Notes: generated from the letters alone by a model not told the origin. 64,000 nt of DNA from Gambelia wislizenii (GCA_030847615.1 JAUMIR010000002.1:196833809-196897808); one strand, 5' to 3'; numbered from the stretch's first letter, positions 1 to 10,325 are shown. Made by a program: numbers and translations.

Positions 1-355
1 CCAAATCTGTGAATATAGAGGGCTAACTGTATACAAATTTTTTTTGGGGGGGGTTGCTTTTTGCACAAAAAGGCTGACAAACCAATATTAACCTATGTCA
101 GAACGATCTTGACACTGGAAATACAAGAACTTTGATGAGATCAAAGCTGATAGATTTGCATATCCCTAAGCATGGTGCTGACGGCAAGTAAATCAGTGAA
201 TGTCAATGGTATGTAAATATACATAGCTATAATTAACCCTGTGTTTGAATCTGTGTGCTCCACGACCATAACATCATTACTATCAGATAGTGCCAACTTT
301 TGAGGGGTCAAGCTGCCTATCAAAGTTACACTTCTGGACTGGTCTCAAAACTAGT
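1..355. other. No feature recognised
   Basis: AT-rich intergenic sequence with a short poly-T/poly-G run near 40-53. I see no exon, recognisable repeat family or RNA gene. Confidence 0.5.
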
Positions 356-363
356 CTCTAGAA

Positions 364-700
364 CAAGTGTGGCCAACTGCAGAGGGTCTGGGGCCATTCC
401 CCCCCCACCTGCCCAGCAGGCTGCACTAGCACGTTTCAGATGCACCAGAAGAGAAGTAATGTCATTTCCAGCATGGTTTTGGCCAATGTGTTTCTTTTGG
501 GATTTTTGTGGGAACTCTGAGAAGTTGAAGAAGCAAACCATTCCATTTGCGGGCAATTTAGGAGACTCTTGGCCAATTTTCGGGCAAAAAAATTGGTCAA
601 AAAGCTTTTGTTGGGGGGGAGGCTGGGGGCTTTGGAGCACCTGCACTTAGGGGTCCCAAGGGTCACACATGGCCTATGGGCCACACTTTGTCCACCCCTG
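364..700. mobile_element. hAT-type MITE with perfect 8-bp target-site duplication
   Basis: The 337-bp segment begins CAAGTGTGGCCAACTGCAG and ends with the complement of CAGGGGTGGACAAAGTGTGG, giving imperfect terminal inverted repeats. It is flanked by identical 8-bp copies of CTCTAGAA at 356-363 and 701-708. Eight-base duplications and CA..TG ends are typical of hAT transposons. It has no transposase, so it is non-autonomous. The ends resemble those of the larger element at 17241-18264. Small overlapping reading frames inside it are not genes. Confidence 0.8.
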
Positions 701-939
701 CTCTAGAAAATAGAGTGGGCCTTAAAGAGGCCAATGCTAAATAGTTTTACAAAGTTGAACAAATGCACATAGAACACAATAATCAAGTCATTGGAGTAAG
801 CAAGCAACAGAGAACTTGGTCAAAGGAGGGGAGAAATAGAAGGAGGGAGATTAAAACAGACTCAGCCTGCTCATGACAACTGGTCAGTTTGCATGACTAT
901 CTGGCATATGCCACTAGCCACTTTTTAAACCTGGATTTA

Positions 940-1163
940 GGACTTTATCACACTACACTGTTATAGTGCTATTATTCCACTTTAACTGCTATGGCTGCTT
1001 CCTGTGGAATCCTGGGATTTGCAGTTTAGGGAGGGGCATTTAGAACTCTCAGCCAGAGAGCTCTTAGGCCTCACTAAACTACAAACCCCAGAAATACACA
1101 GGAGGCAGACAGAGCAGTGAAAGTGGAATAATAGCACTATAACAGTGTAGTGTGATGAAGTCC
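940..1163. mobile_element. Palindromic Harbinger-like MITE with TTA duplication
   Basis: About 45 bases at each end are inverted repeats of each other: GGACTTTATCACACTACACT on the left and its near-complement on the right. The middle is also loosely palindromic. The trinucleotide TTA flanks both sides (937-939 and 1164-1166), which fits the TWA preference of PIF/Harbinger transposases. There is no coding capacity. A hAT-derived fold-back is the alternative. Confidence 0.65.
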
Positions 1164-1259
1164 TTAGAGTGTACCCAAATGGATATCTTGAATGATCTGT
1201 CTCAAGTATAAGCTGTGAGTCAGCATGTAGCTATTCAATCTATACCAGGAAACTTCGTA

Positions 1260-1489
1260 CAGTCAACCCTCCACATCCACAGATTCTGCATCCACAGGTT
1301 CAACTATCCATGGCTTGAAAATATTCCCCTCTCCCCAAAAAATGTAAAAAGCAAACCTTGATTTTGTCATTTTATATAAGGGACGCCATTTTACTCCATC
1401 ATTGTATATAATGGAATTTGAGCATCCAAGTATTTTGGTATCCATGGGGTTCCTGGAACCAAATGCCAGCAAATACCAAGGGCCCACTG
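1260..1489. mobile_element. Tigger-like (pogo/mariner) MITE
   Basis: The ends are inverted repeats beginning CAGTCAACCCTCCACATCC on the left and CAGTGGGCCCTTGGTATTT on the complement of the right, flanked by TA on both sides. The body carries the 'tggtatccatgg...cctggaacc' wording of Tigger-derived MITEs. Related copies lie at 30720, 38780, 39969, 43163 and 43907. Non-coding. Confidence 0.75.
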
Positions 1490-1799
1490 TAATTATATGC
1501 ATACATGTCTTCCTGCTCATGGAAGTTTTCAATATGCTGTAGAAAACACCAATTTAAAACTTGCTTAGATATTCTGAAGTAAAGTTAATTGTCAATGAAT
1601 ATGTGAGATCTATTACTAGAGTAATGCCAGTTTCTAGAACAGCTGCAAAATTTCTCCCCCAAACCATATACTTGCCACACCAATGATACAAGAGGGAGGA
1701 AAAATATGACACAAGAACAGGATCACAAAAATTGGAGAGGTTTTATTTACATTTTATTCTGTAGTTTTCTCCCTCTCTGTTTCAAATTCATACTGAGTA

Positions 1800-1975
1800 T
1801 ATTCACATCTCATTACTGAATATCAGAGTGGGAAGGGGCCCCACAAGCCAATGAATCCACTTAGTGCAGGAATTCCAGCCAGACCATCCCTAGCAGGTGG
1901 CTGTCCAGCCTCTTGTTTAAGATGTCCAGACAAAGAGAGCCTACCACCCCTCTAGGTAAATTTCTAGAGACAACA
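1800..1975 (-). mobile_element. Old CR1 LINE 3'-end fragment
   Basis: Reads as a diverged complement of the 3' end of the intact CR1 at 9240-9410, including the segment equivalent to 'ggctggatggccatctgtc'. It is heavily mutated and truncated, and carries no coding capacity. Confidence 0.6.
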
Positions 1976-2423
1976 TTTTCAAACTTATCAGAAACACAAG
2001 GAGACAAAGGTAATTATCAGTTGACTATAAAGATCAGGAACACAGACAGATACAGCATGTTTACGTGCATATACCAAACACACGCAACTACAGCCGTTAT
2101 TGGCACACTACAGCAACTAATAAAGTGTGATCAATAAAGTTTCATTGGGGAAGGGTGAGGAAATTTCATCATGATGAACACTATGAACTGATTATGAACA
2201 TCTTTGCTTCCCAATCAGACTGACTGCTCAGAACTGTAGCCCAATAATCTAATGCTAAACAGGCTTTACTCTGTGCTACTGAGTTCCATGGAACTTCTTC
2301 CCTAGTAAGTATAATTCAGATTACAGCCTTAAGGACTTGTTTCTCAGTAAATCTATTTAGAACCTCTTTGTACTTTCCCTCCATTGCTTTTAACAGCACT
2401 TAGACACAGCAAAGGTTAGTTGG

Positions 2424-2656
2424 ATTGTTGTTGTTGTGTGCCTTCAAGTCATTTCCGATTTATGGCAACTCTGAGGTGAACCAGACCTATCACAGGCTTT
2501 CCTTGGCAAGATTTGTTTGGGAAGGACATTACCACTGCCTTCCTCTGAGGCAGAGAGTGTATGACTTGCCCAACATCACCCACTGCGTTTCCATGGTCAA
2601 GCAGGGATTTGAATCCTGATCTCTCAAAATCCTAGTCCAACACTCAAATTACTACC
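2424..2656 (-). mobile_element. tRNA-headed CORE/MIR-like SINE
   Basis: Read on the minus strand this has a tRNA-like head with a B-box remnant (GGATTCAAATCC), a MIR/CORE-like centre (relative of gtgaccttgggcaagtca), and a tail 'cataaatcggaaatgactt' followed by an (ACA)n stretch. It is one of eight or more copies in the window (22195, 22506, 27535, 37612, 38091, 40216, 56704). Pol III transcription and LINE-dependent mobility are inferred from the class. A short open frame across it is spurious. Confidence 0.8.
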
Positions 2657-2659
2657 AAT

Positions 2660-4826
2660 TCTAAACCAAAAACTGTGATTTAAGAACTGGGCAGTTCAAA
2701 CAGCAGCTCCATATACAACCTACTGCTCCTGAAACTCCACTTAATTTACTCACATACATTCTTGACTAGGGAGCAAAATAGATCAAAGGTAAAAGGTCAG
2801 AATCAAGGCCTCATGTTATGTTTTTAAAGATAATCCAACAGGAATCTTGAAGAAGCCTTTTTAGCTAGGAGCTCCAAAAGGTGACAGACTTTGTGCAAGT
2901 GATCAAAAGAAGCATAATGTTATTCCAGTTCATATATCAGCTAATCTAGGGACTAACATATGTTGTAAAAGAGCCAGTACTGTATCTATCTACTTAGCAA
3001 GGCCTATGGTACAAGTTAAGGAAAGCAATGGATTTGAGAAGTGTTTGCTCACAGACCATTTCCTTCAGAATTATGCATACTAATTAGACAAAAGCAGGCA
3101 CAGCAATCTGACAAACTGGCAAGATTCTGCCCAATTATATTTAGCAACTCCTTCAGTTCAAGCAAGTTCAGCTACTGAGAAATAAACTACTGCACATTTG
3201 TCTACTACTGTCCCTCTAAGGATATCTGTATGTGCTTTTTCACCCCATAACTGAATCAATACTTCTGCTGCAGAACACAATGGTGCCAAGAAAGCACACC
3301 GATAGCATTTTCTACTCATACAGATAGGGGAGAGTAAGTAACTGAAGCCAGATTTTTGCTAAAGGCTGCAAAGGGAATCAATACTCTATTCTTGCAGCAC
3401 TGATGTCAGTACTACTTAAAAAAAATAACATGCTCACTTTCTGGGAATTCAACTTACAACCATACTTCAGTGAGTAAACCCATGACAATCTTCAGTAAGC
3501 TAACTGGCAGATCCATTGTGAAACTGCAAGGATAACCTTAAGTCACTTTCAGCAGAGTTGGGAAATGTGTGACCCTCAAGCTAACACAGCCACTGCTAAA
3601 TGATGGGAATTGCAATCCAGCAACATCTGGAGGGCAACACATTCCCTATCCCAATCCACAGTCTTAAATCCTTTTAATCAGCAGCTGTGACGCTATCTCT
3701 ACAACAGGGACTGAAGAAGAACATATGAAAGATTAAACAATAAATAAAAATAAATAAAATAAAATATAAATAAATAAATCACATTCATTTAATTTAGGCA
3801 TCATCATGTACCTATGACACTCATAGCAATAGCATCTGAAATTTCGACATGGAATGGATAAAGTCCACCAGGAAATTCATACCATGCCAAGTCATGGCTT
3901 TGGACGCAAGAAACATAAGTTTAAATCCTTTTGCTGGCTATTATTTCTCACTGAGAAGACCATTCTCTCTCAGCCTCATCTGTAGCACAGTGGTCTTATA
4001 GCATGTGCAGTATAATCACGTGTGTCCACACAGAACTGATTCCCATGCATTCAGGTAGATTATACTCCCAGGTAAGTATGCACAGGACTGCAGCCTAACA
4101 TATGGCTCTGAATTGCTTACAATATGTAGCAAATAAAACCTAGCCATAAAATTCCCTGCACTCCCCCTATCCCATGAGGTAAAAAAAAAATACCTTTATT
4201 GATGTATTTATGATATCAGGGAATATCAACTCAAGATATTATCTCAGCAGTTGCATTTTATGTGACATTTTCAGTCATCTTTTTAAAGCAAAACTGCTTG
4301 CGGTAAGAAGGCAGTCACAGGAGAGTGCTAAGTAACAGTAACCTAAGTAATAGGTATCCCAGGAGGAGAAGCGACTTCCCCAGAGAGATTAAAAGAATGC
4401 AGTCGGAATGATTCAATCTAGAATGTGATCATCACTGCAAAAAGAAAATGCTCTGGACATGCCACAAGAACATCTCCACTAAGATTAGACTTTCTACCAC
4501 TAAAACCACAAATGTATTACAACAGGGTCAAAAAGAAGGTGAAACTGCATCTTGATGGATCTCAGTGAGTGTAATAGGTCAGCAAGAATTTCTGGCTTCC
4601 AATTGTTTAGCAGGAGCAGAAACAAAATGGACCTATTACACTGCTGAAATGAAGAAAGCTTGGGGCAACTAGCAATGTATATACCGGAAGGAGTGTGAGC
4701 TGGATTCAATTTGGATACTCAAAAGAAACCTCTGGGCTCAGAATTCTTTAATTCTTTTTTTAATATATTTTTTATTCAAGAAAATTGAAAACTGAAAAAA
4801 CATAAAACATCATTTCTTCTTTCATA
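2660..4826. other. Gene-free intergenic stretch with minor repeats
   Basis: No exon or RNA gene is seen. It holds an (AAAT)n-type A-rich microsatellite at about 3737-3778 and a short palindromic MITE remnant at about 3552-3655, with 'gggaaatgtgtgaccctc' and its inverted counterpart 'ggagggcaacacattccc'. Just before the CR1 at 4740-4800 is a T-rich then A-rich stretch that may be an older insertion tail. Confidence 0.5.
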
Positions 4827-4827
4827 T

Positions 4828-5105
4828 GAGTCATTAGGGGGTGGAGCTGGGAGCCTAGCTCTATATAAGTCCTTGCAGAGGCTTTCCAGGCCAGTTTCCT
4901 GCCAGAGAGAAGGAGAGCAGCTTCTGGACAGCAAGTTTCCTGCCAGTTTCCTGCCAGGGAGAAGAAGGAAGCAACTTTTAAAACTTTTTTAAAAAACTGT
5001 TGGGAGAGGCTGCTTGTTGCTGAGGGGCTTGAACTTCTGAACTTCCCCTTTTACCCTCAAGAGCCAGAGGCCTTCCTGTGAGTCACACCTGTGAGTCACA
5101 CCTGT
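4828..5105 (+). promoter_or_regulatory. CR1 5' promoter monomer 1
   Basis: First of two tandem units, period about 278 bp. It carries a GT-rich box (gggggtggag), a TATA-like element (ctatataagt, near 4860-4869) and three internal 'agtttcctgcc' repeats. An AP-1-type heptamer TGAGTCA sits at its left edge (4827-4833), and two more, 13 bp apart, lie at 5079-5085 and 5092-5098 near its right edge. Tandem promoter monomers are well known in mouse L1; a promoter role here is inferred. Confidence 0.75.
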
Positions 5106-5350
5106 GAGTCATTAGGGGGTGGAGCTGGGAGCCTAGCTCTATATAAGTCCTTGCAGAGGCTTTCCAGGCCAGTTTCCTGCCAGAGAGAAGGAGAGCAGCT
5201 TCTGGACAGCAAGTTTCCTGCCAGTTTCCTGCCAGGGAGAAGAAGGAAGCAACTTTTAAAACTTTTTTAAAAAACTGTTGGGAGAGGCTGCTTGTTGCTG
5301 AGGGGCTTGAACTTCGGACCTTGCCCTTTTACCCTCAGGAGCCAGAGGCG
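5106..5350 (+). promoter_or_regulatory. CR1 5' promoter monomer 2
   Basis: Nearly identical repeat of monomer 1, including the TATA-like ctatataagt (near 5138-5147) and GT box. It diverges after 'gagccagagg', where monomer 1 has the AP-1 linker and this copy runs into the ORF1 leader. A TGAGTCA heptamer at 5105-5111 spans its start. Differences from monomer 1 are few, so the duplication is recent or maintained. Confidence 0.75.
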
Positions 5351-5461
5351 CGTTAGGCGGGCGAATTTCAGTAACCAAACAAAAATACAGCAGACCTAAA
5401 AGTACAGCTTAGCATTATCAGCGTTAACTAAGAGTTCTTAGATTACCTAAAAGCTCTCATC

Positions 5462-6439
5462 ATGGACACTGAGGGGACTGCAGCAGTCACTTGCAACACT
5501 TGTGCGATGTTTCTATTCTTGTCTACAGACGTGGAGAACTTCACATGCACCAAATGCAAGCTGGTAGCCCTCTTGGAGGAGAAAGTACAGCAGCTGGAGA
5601 CACGGGTAGCTACACTTCAACAGATTCGTGAGCAAGAGGTTTTCCTGGACAGAACAGAACGAACAGTCTTGGATGGGGACCGCACAGAGGAAGTGGCTGT
5701 GGAGGAGAGGGTCACTTCACGGACACAGGAAGTAGACAGCTGGAGGAATGTCACACACAGAACAAGAAAATCCAGGGATTCTTCCAGCAGCTTGCAGCTA
5801 CAGAATCGATTTGAAGCCCTTTCCCTTATCAAGGACAATGAGGAAGAACAGCATGGACAGACTTCAGGGGTAGAGCAGGGGACCTTGAGAGGACCACCGC
5901 AAGGAACAGCAGCTGCGAAGCCTCAGCGGAGGCGTGTGGTGGTGGTGGGGGACTCCTTGCTGAGGGGTACAGAAGCAGTGGTATGTGGGCCTGACAAGAT
6001 GACTCGGGAGGTGTGTTGTCTCCCTGGGGCAAAGATCTGTGATGTGACCGAGAGGCTGACAAGACTCATCAAGCCTACGGATCATTACCCCTTCCTTTTG
6101 GTCCATGTGGGAACCAATGATACTGCAAGGCACAGCTTTCCCAAGATCAGAAGAGATTATGAGGCCCTGGGGAGGAAGCTGAAAGAAATGAACGCACAGG
6201 TGGTCATCTCGTCTCTTCTGCCAGTTGAAGGGCATGGTCCAAGAAGGGAGAGGAAAATAGCCGACGTAAACAACTGGCTCCGTAGATGGTGTCGCCGAGA
6301 ACAAATTGGATTCTTGGATCATGGACTGCGCTTCCATGCAGGGGGACTTCTGGCAAGAGATGGGGTGCATCTTACAACAGTTGGAAGAAACATTTTTGCC
6401 AACACTCTCAAGAATTTGATCAGGAGGGCTTTAAACTGA
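5462..6439 (+). CDS. CR1 ORF1 protein: zinc finger, coiled coil and SGNH esterase
   Basis: A 325-residue protein that should bind the element's RNA and form the retrotransposition particle. Four cysteines at residues 11, 14, 29 and 32 make a CxxC...CxxC zinc-binding motif, followed by a heptad-rich helix (about 33-60) and a charged linker. From about 157 there is an SGNH/GDSL hydrolase domain: VVVVGDSLLRG with the nucleophile Ser165, the block-III motif GTND at 217-220 and the catalytic pair in DGVH (Asp300, His303). All catalytic residues are present. CR1 and related LINE ORF1s commonly carry such esterases; their substrate in the cell is not settled. The ATG at 5462 is the first in frame after the promoter monomers. 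The stop lies 5 nt before the ORF2 ATG. No frameshift or truncation is seen. Confidence 0.92.
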   Translation: MDTEGTAAVTCNTCAMFLFLSTDVENFTCTKCKLVALLEEKVQQLETRVATLQQIREQEVFLDRTERTVLDGDRTEEVAVEERVTSRTQEVDSWRNVTHRTRKSRDSSSSLQLQNRFEALSLIKDNEEEQHGQTSGVEQGTLRGPPQGTAAAKPQRRRVVVVGDSLLRGTEAVVCGPDKMTREVCCLPGAKICDVTERLTRLIKPTDHYPFLLVHVGTNDTARHSFPKIRRDYEALGRKLKEMNAQVVISSLLPVEGHGPRRERKIADVNNWLRRWCRREQIGFLDHGLRFHAGGLLARDGVHLTTVGRNIFANTLKNLIRRALN

Positions 6440-6444
6440 GTCAA

Positions 6445-9357
6445 ATGGGGGAGGGAGACAGTATTCTGGAAGGCAAAAGGGCTGGAGAAAATAGTCAAAC
6501 TGTCATAGAGGGAACAAGGCAAACAGCACAAGGACCCAACAGTGGGAGGCAAAAAAACTTGCACAGGGAGCAAGTAAAGGGAACACATGGTCTCAGATGT
6601 CTCTACACTAATGCACAGAGCATGGGAAATAAGCAAGATGAACTAGAACTCCTTGCACTACAAAACAAATATGATATAATAGGCGTTACTGAAACCTGGT
6701 GGGACGAGTCTCATGATTGGAATGTAGGAATAGAGGGGTATAACCTTTATAGGAGAAACAGGCCAAACAGGAAAGGAGGAGGAATAGCATTATATGTCAG
6801 GGATATTTACACCAGTGAAGTGATCCATGACATCAATACTGGAAGCCAGGTGGAGAGCATCTGGATAAAAATTAAAGGGGAGGGAAACAACAGGGATGTT
6901 ATTGTGGGACTCTACTACAGACCCCCAAATCAGACGGAGGAATTGGATGTTGCCTTTCTAGAACAGATGAACATACATGCAGAAAGGAGAAATGTAGTAG
7001 TGATGGGTGACTTCAACTATCCTGATATTTGCTGGCAATCTAACTCAGCCAAAACTACAAGGTCTAGCAAATTCCTTACATGCCTGGAAGACAATTTCAT
7101 GGTCCAAAAGGTGGAAGAGGCAACAAGGGGGTCAGCTATTTTAGATCTGATCCTAACCAACAGAGACGACCTTGTTAATGGGGTGCAAGTGGTGGGATCC
7201 TTAGGTGAGAGTGATCATGTTCTCCTGGAGTTTGTTATACAATGGAAAGGAGAAGCCAGGCATAGTCAGACACGCATTCTTGACTTTAGGAGAGCTGATT
7301 TCAATAAACTCAGAGAAATACTGGGGATGATCCCATGGTCAAGAATACTAAAAGAGAAGGGACCTCAAGACGGTTTTGACTTTCTCAAAAGGGAGATACT
7401 GAAGGCACAATTTCAAACAGTACCATTGAGGAAGAAAAATGGGAGGTGTCTCAAGAAACCAGGATGGATGACTAAAGAACTTTCAATGGAGCTAAGTTTT
7501 AAACGGAACATGTATAGGAAATGGAAAAGGGAGGAAATCACCAAAGAAGAATTCAAACAGATAGCGAACACGTGTAGGAGTAAAGTCAGAAAAGCTAAAG
7601 TGCAGAATGAGCTCAGGCTTGCTAGGGAGGTTAAGAACAATAAAAAGGGTTTTTTTGGGTATGTCCGCAGCAAAAGGAGGAAGCAGGAAATGATAGGGCC
7701 GCTACGTGGAGAAGATGGCAAAATGCTAACAGGGGACAGAGAAAAGGCAGAATTACTCAACACCTTCTTTGCCTCAGTGTTTTCAGAAAAGGAAAAGGAG
7801 GACCAACCTGAGGAAAATGGAACAGAGGACACAATAGGGGAAATCCAGCTGAAAATAAGTAAAGAGGTGGTACAGGAATACCTTCTTAATCTAAATGAAT
7901 TTAAATCTCCAGGACCAGATGAACTACATCCAAGAGTATTAAAAGAGCTGGCAAATATAATCTCAGAGCCATTGGCAATAATATTTGAGAACTCCTGGAG
8001 AACAGGAGAAGTCCCAGCAGACTGGAGGAGGGCAAACGTTGTTCCCATCTTCAAAAAGGGGAAAAAAGAGGATCCCAACAACTATCGTCCAGTTAGTCTG
8101 ACATCAATACCAGGGAAGATTCTAGAACAGATCATTAAACAGAGAGTCTGTGAACATTTAGAAGGCAATGCCATAATCACAAAAAGTCAGCATGGGTTTC
8201 AGAGAAACAAGTCATGCCAGACTAATCTGATCTCTTTTTTTGATAAAGTTACCAGCTTGGTAGATGAAGGGAATGCTGTGGACATTGCATACCTTGATTT
8301 CAGTAAGGCCTTTGACAAGGTTCCCCATGACATTCTTGCAAACAAGCTTGTAGAATGTGGGCTAGACAAGTTAACTGTTCAATGGATTTGTAATTGGTTG
8401 ACCGGCCGAACCCAAAGGGTGCTCAGCAGTGGCTCCTCTTCGTCTTGGAAAGATGTGACCAGTGGGGTGCCACAGGGTTCTGTCCTGGGCCCAGTGCTAT
8501 TCAACATCTTTATCAATGACTTAGATGAGGGAATTAGGGGCATACTTATCAAATTTGCAGATGACACCAAATTGGGAGGAGTAGCTAATACCCTAGAGGA
8601 CAGGATCAAAATTCAGAATGACCTGGATAGACTGGAGAGCTGGGCCAAAGCTAACAAAATGAAATTCAATACGGAGAAATGTAAAGTACTGCATTTAGGG
8701 CGGAAAAATGAAATGCATAAATATAGGATGGGAGAGACCTGGCTGAATGAGACTATGTGCGAAAGGGATCTAGGAGTCCTAGTAGACCATAAGTTGAACA
8801 TGAGCCAACAGTGTGATGCGGCAGCTAAAAAGGCCAATGCAATTTTGGGCTGTATCAATAGAAGTATAGTGTCTAGATCAAGGGAAGTAATAGTGCCACT
8901 CTATTCTGCCTTGGTCAGACCTCACTTAGAATACTGTGTCCAGTTCTGGGCACCACAATTCAGAAAGGATATTGACAAATTGGAGCGTGTCCAGAGAAGG
9001 GCAACTAAAATGGTGAAAGGTCTGGAAACAATGCCTTATGAGGAGAGACTTAGGGAGCTGGGTATGTTTAGCCTGGAAAAAAGACGGTTTAGAGGCGATA
9101 TGATAGCCCTGTTTAAGTATTTGAAGGGATGTCACGCTGAGGATGGAGCAGGCTTGTTTTCTGCTGCTCCAGAGACTGGAACACGGAGCAATGGGTGCAA
9201 GCTCCAGGAACAGAGATTCCACCTCAACATGAGGAGGAACTTTTTGACAGACAGAGCTGTTTGGCAGTGGAACACACTCCCTCGGAGCGTGGTGGGGTCT
9301 CCTTCCTTGGAGGTCTTTAAACAGAGGCTGGATGGCCATCTGTCGGGGATGCTTTGA
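6445..9357 (+). CDS. CR1 ORF2: AP endonuclease and reverse transcriptase
   Basis: A 970-residue polyprotein that nicks target DNA and copies the element RNA into the nick. The N-terminal APE-type endonuclease shows YTNAQS (Asn56), TETWW (Glu83), GDFNYP (188-193), DLILTN (234-239) and SDH (256-258). The reverse transcriptase (about 480-780) shows PGPDELHP, a YLDFSKAFDKVPH block with catalytic Asp618, SGVPQGSVLGP and FADDTKL (catalytic pair at 706-707). The C-terminal part ends in the conserved GMFSLEKRR region. I chose the ATG at 6445, 5 nt after the ORF1 stop; the frame is open further upstream but overlaps ORF1 there. How the second ORF is translated (reinitiation or other) is not evident. 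All key residues are present and the frame is unbroken, so it is a candidate active copy. Confidence 0.93.
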   Translation: MGEGDSILEGKRAGENSQTVIEGTRQTAQGPNSGRQKNLHREQVKGTHGLRCLYTNAQSMGNKQDELELLALQNKYDIIGVTETWWDESHDWNVGIEGYNLYRRNRPNRKGGGIALYVRDIYTSEVIHDINTGSQVESIWIKIKGEGNNRDVIVGLYYRPPNQTEELDVAFLEQMNIHAERRNVVVMGDFNYPDICWQSNSAKTTRSSKFLTCLEDNFMVQKVEEATRGSAILDLILTNRDDLVNGVQVVGSLGESDHVLLEFVIQWKGEARHSQTRILDFRRADFNKLREILGMIPWSRILKEKGPQDGFDFLKREILKAQFQTVPLRKKNGRCLKKPGWMTKELSMELSFKRNMYRKWKREEITKEEFKQIANTCRSKVRKAKVQNELRLAREVKNNKKGFFGYVRSKRRKQEMIGPLRGEDGKMLTGDREKAELLNTFFASVFSEKEKEDQPEENGTEDTIGEIQLKISKEVVQEYLLNLNEFKSPGPDELHPRVLKELANIISEPLAIIFENSWRTGEVPADWRRANVVPIFKKGKKEDPNNYRPVSLTSIPGKILEQIIKQRVCEHLEGNAIITKSQHGFQRNKSCQTNLISFFDKVTSLVDEGNAVDIAYLDFSKAFDKVPHDILANKLVECGLDKLTVQWICNWLTGRTQRVLSSGSSSSWKDVTSGVPQGSVLGPVLFNIFINDLDEGIRGILIKFADDTKLGGVANTLEDRIKIQNDLDRLESWAKANKMKFNTEKCKVLHLGRKNEMHKYRMGETWLNETMCERDLGVLVDHKLNMSQQCDAAAKKANAILGCINRSIVSRSREVIVPLYSALVRPHLEYCVQFWAPQFRKDIDKLERVQRRATKMVKGLETMPYEERLRELGMFSLEKRRFRGDMIALFKYLKGCHAEDGAGLFSAAPETGTRSNGCKLQEQRFHLNMRRNFLTDRAVWQWNTLPRSVVGSPSLEVFKQRLDGHLSGML

Positions 9358-9455
9358 TTGTGATTTCCTGCGTGGCAGGGGGTTGGACTGGATGGCCCTC
9401 GTGGTCTCTTCCAACTCTGCAATTCTATGATTCTATGATTCTATGATTCTATGAT
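9358..9455 (+). repeat. CR1 3' UTR and octamer tail
   Basis: A short 3' UTR containing 'ggttggactggatggccc', ending in about four copies of ATTCTATG (9422-9454). The same ending occurs in the other CR1 fragments here. CR1 reverse transcription is primed from such a tail rather than from poly-A. Confidence 0.9.
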
Positions 9456-9738
9456 ATCTTGCATACATCCAAACTCATCTTCTCTTCCTTATCTTCTCTA
9501 CAATTCCTTAATTCTAAGTGTATGGCACTTGTATGCTTGGTGCCTGTTGGTGGATCTTGGGGTTCTAGTAAAAACACTATGTAGATTGTGCAAGCCTGAA
9601 GTCTGCCCACTGCTGATCTATAATTCATCCAACAGATCGCAAAAAAACAAGACAAATTGTACAAGACTAGCTTGATGTTAACCACTAATTGTATTGACTA
9701 CTCATACTGTGTAATCAGCCATAATGTAGATTAGACAT

Positions 9739-10325
9739 AGGGTCCATCTACACGAGAGGAAACAAATCCCAAATACCTCATACTATTGGCATCTCGCAGC
9801 AGCAAGGACATGTACAAATGTTTTTTCTGGCCTCAGTAGCCCCCATAAGCCTCACATTCCTGATGGTGGCCATGAGCGATTTACTCACGTTAGTTCTTCG
9901 CTGCCGCAAGTATTTGTTTTTGTTTTAATCGTCCCAAGGTACGTTGGTGCGATAGAGCAATTCTCCAAAGCAAAACAGAAAATATTGATCCTTTTTTTAA
10001 TCACCTTAGCGAGCAATCACTAAGGCAAAAATCCAACATGGCAGCAGTGGGCGCTTGCCCTCCTAGCAAGCCCCGCTCTCACCCAGCCAATCAGATTTGT
10101 GCTTCCCTTCGCGTTTTTTATTGTTCAATAGTCCAAAAGAGCAAAAATGTGCACCAGCCTCACAGTTTGTGGGAAAGTATAAGGAAATCTGTGAAGGCTT
10201 TTACCCCATTGTTTTTGTCATTTTGGGCCCCCCTCCTTCCGAACAGTGTGGATTGGCACTGGATCCTGTTTAGACTGGTAGGATTCCCAGCAAATTCCAT
10301 GAGAGGTATTTTTACCGTTTAGACA
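9739..10325. mobile_element. Non-autonomous DNA transposon, copy 1
   Basis: Ends look like imperfect inverted repeats (AGGGTCCATCTACACGAG versus AGGGGCCTGTCTAAACGGT on the complement). The segment 'aaaaatccaacatggcagca...cagccaatcagatttg' recurs inverted at 47505-47640 inside a second copy. There is no transposase. The open frame at 10038-10322 overlaps the shared repeat and is not a gene. Superfamily unresolved. Confidence 0.55.

Larger units (their letters stand above)
4827..9455 (+). mobile_element. Full-length CR1 LINE with both ORFs intact
   Basis: This is a complete non-LTR retrotransposon: two tandem 5' promoter monomers, a short leader, ORF1 (5462-6439), ORF2 (6445-9357), a short 3' UTR and a terminal array of ATTCTATG repeats. 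The octamer-type tail and the SGNH-esterase ORF1 are characteristic of CR1. I see no stop or frameshift in either ORF. No obvious target-site duplication flanks it, which is usual for CR1. Fragments of the same family lie at 1800, 10638, 11665 and 29328. Whether it is still active cannot be told from sequence alone. Confidence 0.93.

Noticed and set aside
300..684. Overlapping open frames on both strands (82-116 codons)
   Set aside because: They lie within or across the border of the hAT MITE at 364-700, are mutually antisense and show no protein family.
4740..4826. Target-site duplication for the full-length CR1
   Set aside because: No direct repeat linking the 5' flank with the sequence after 9455 is visible; CR1 usually leaves none or very short ones.
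5617..9422. Minus-strand frames opposite the CR1 genes
   Set aside because: Antisense shadows of ORF1 and ORF2; the sense frames have all the catalytic motifs.
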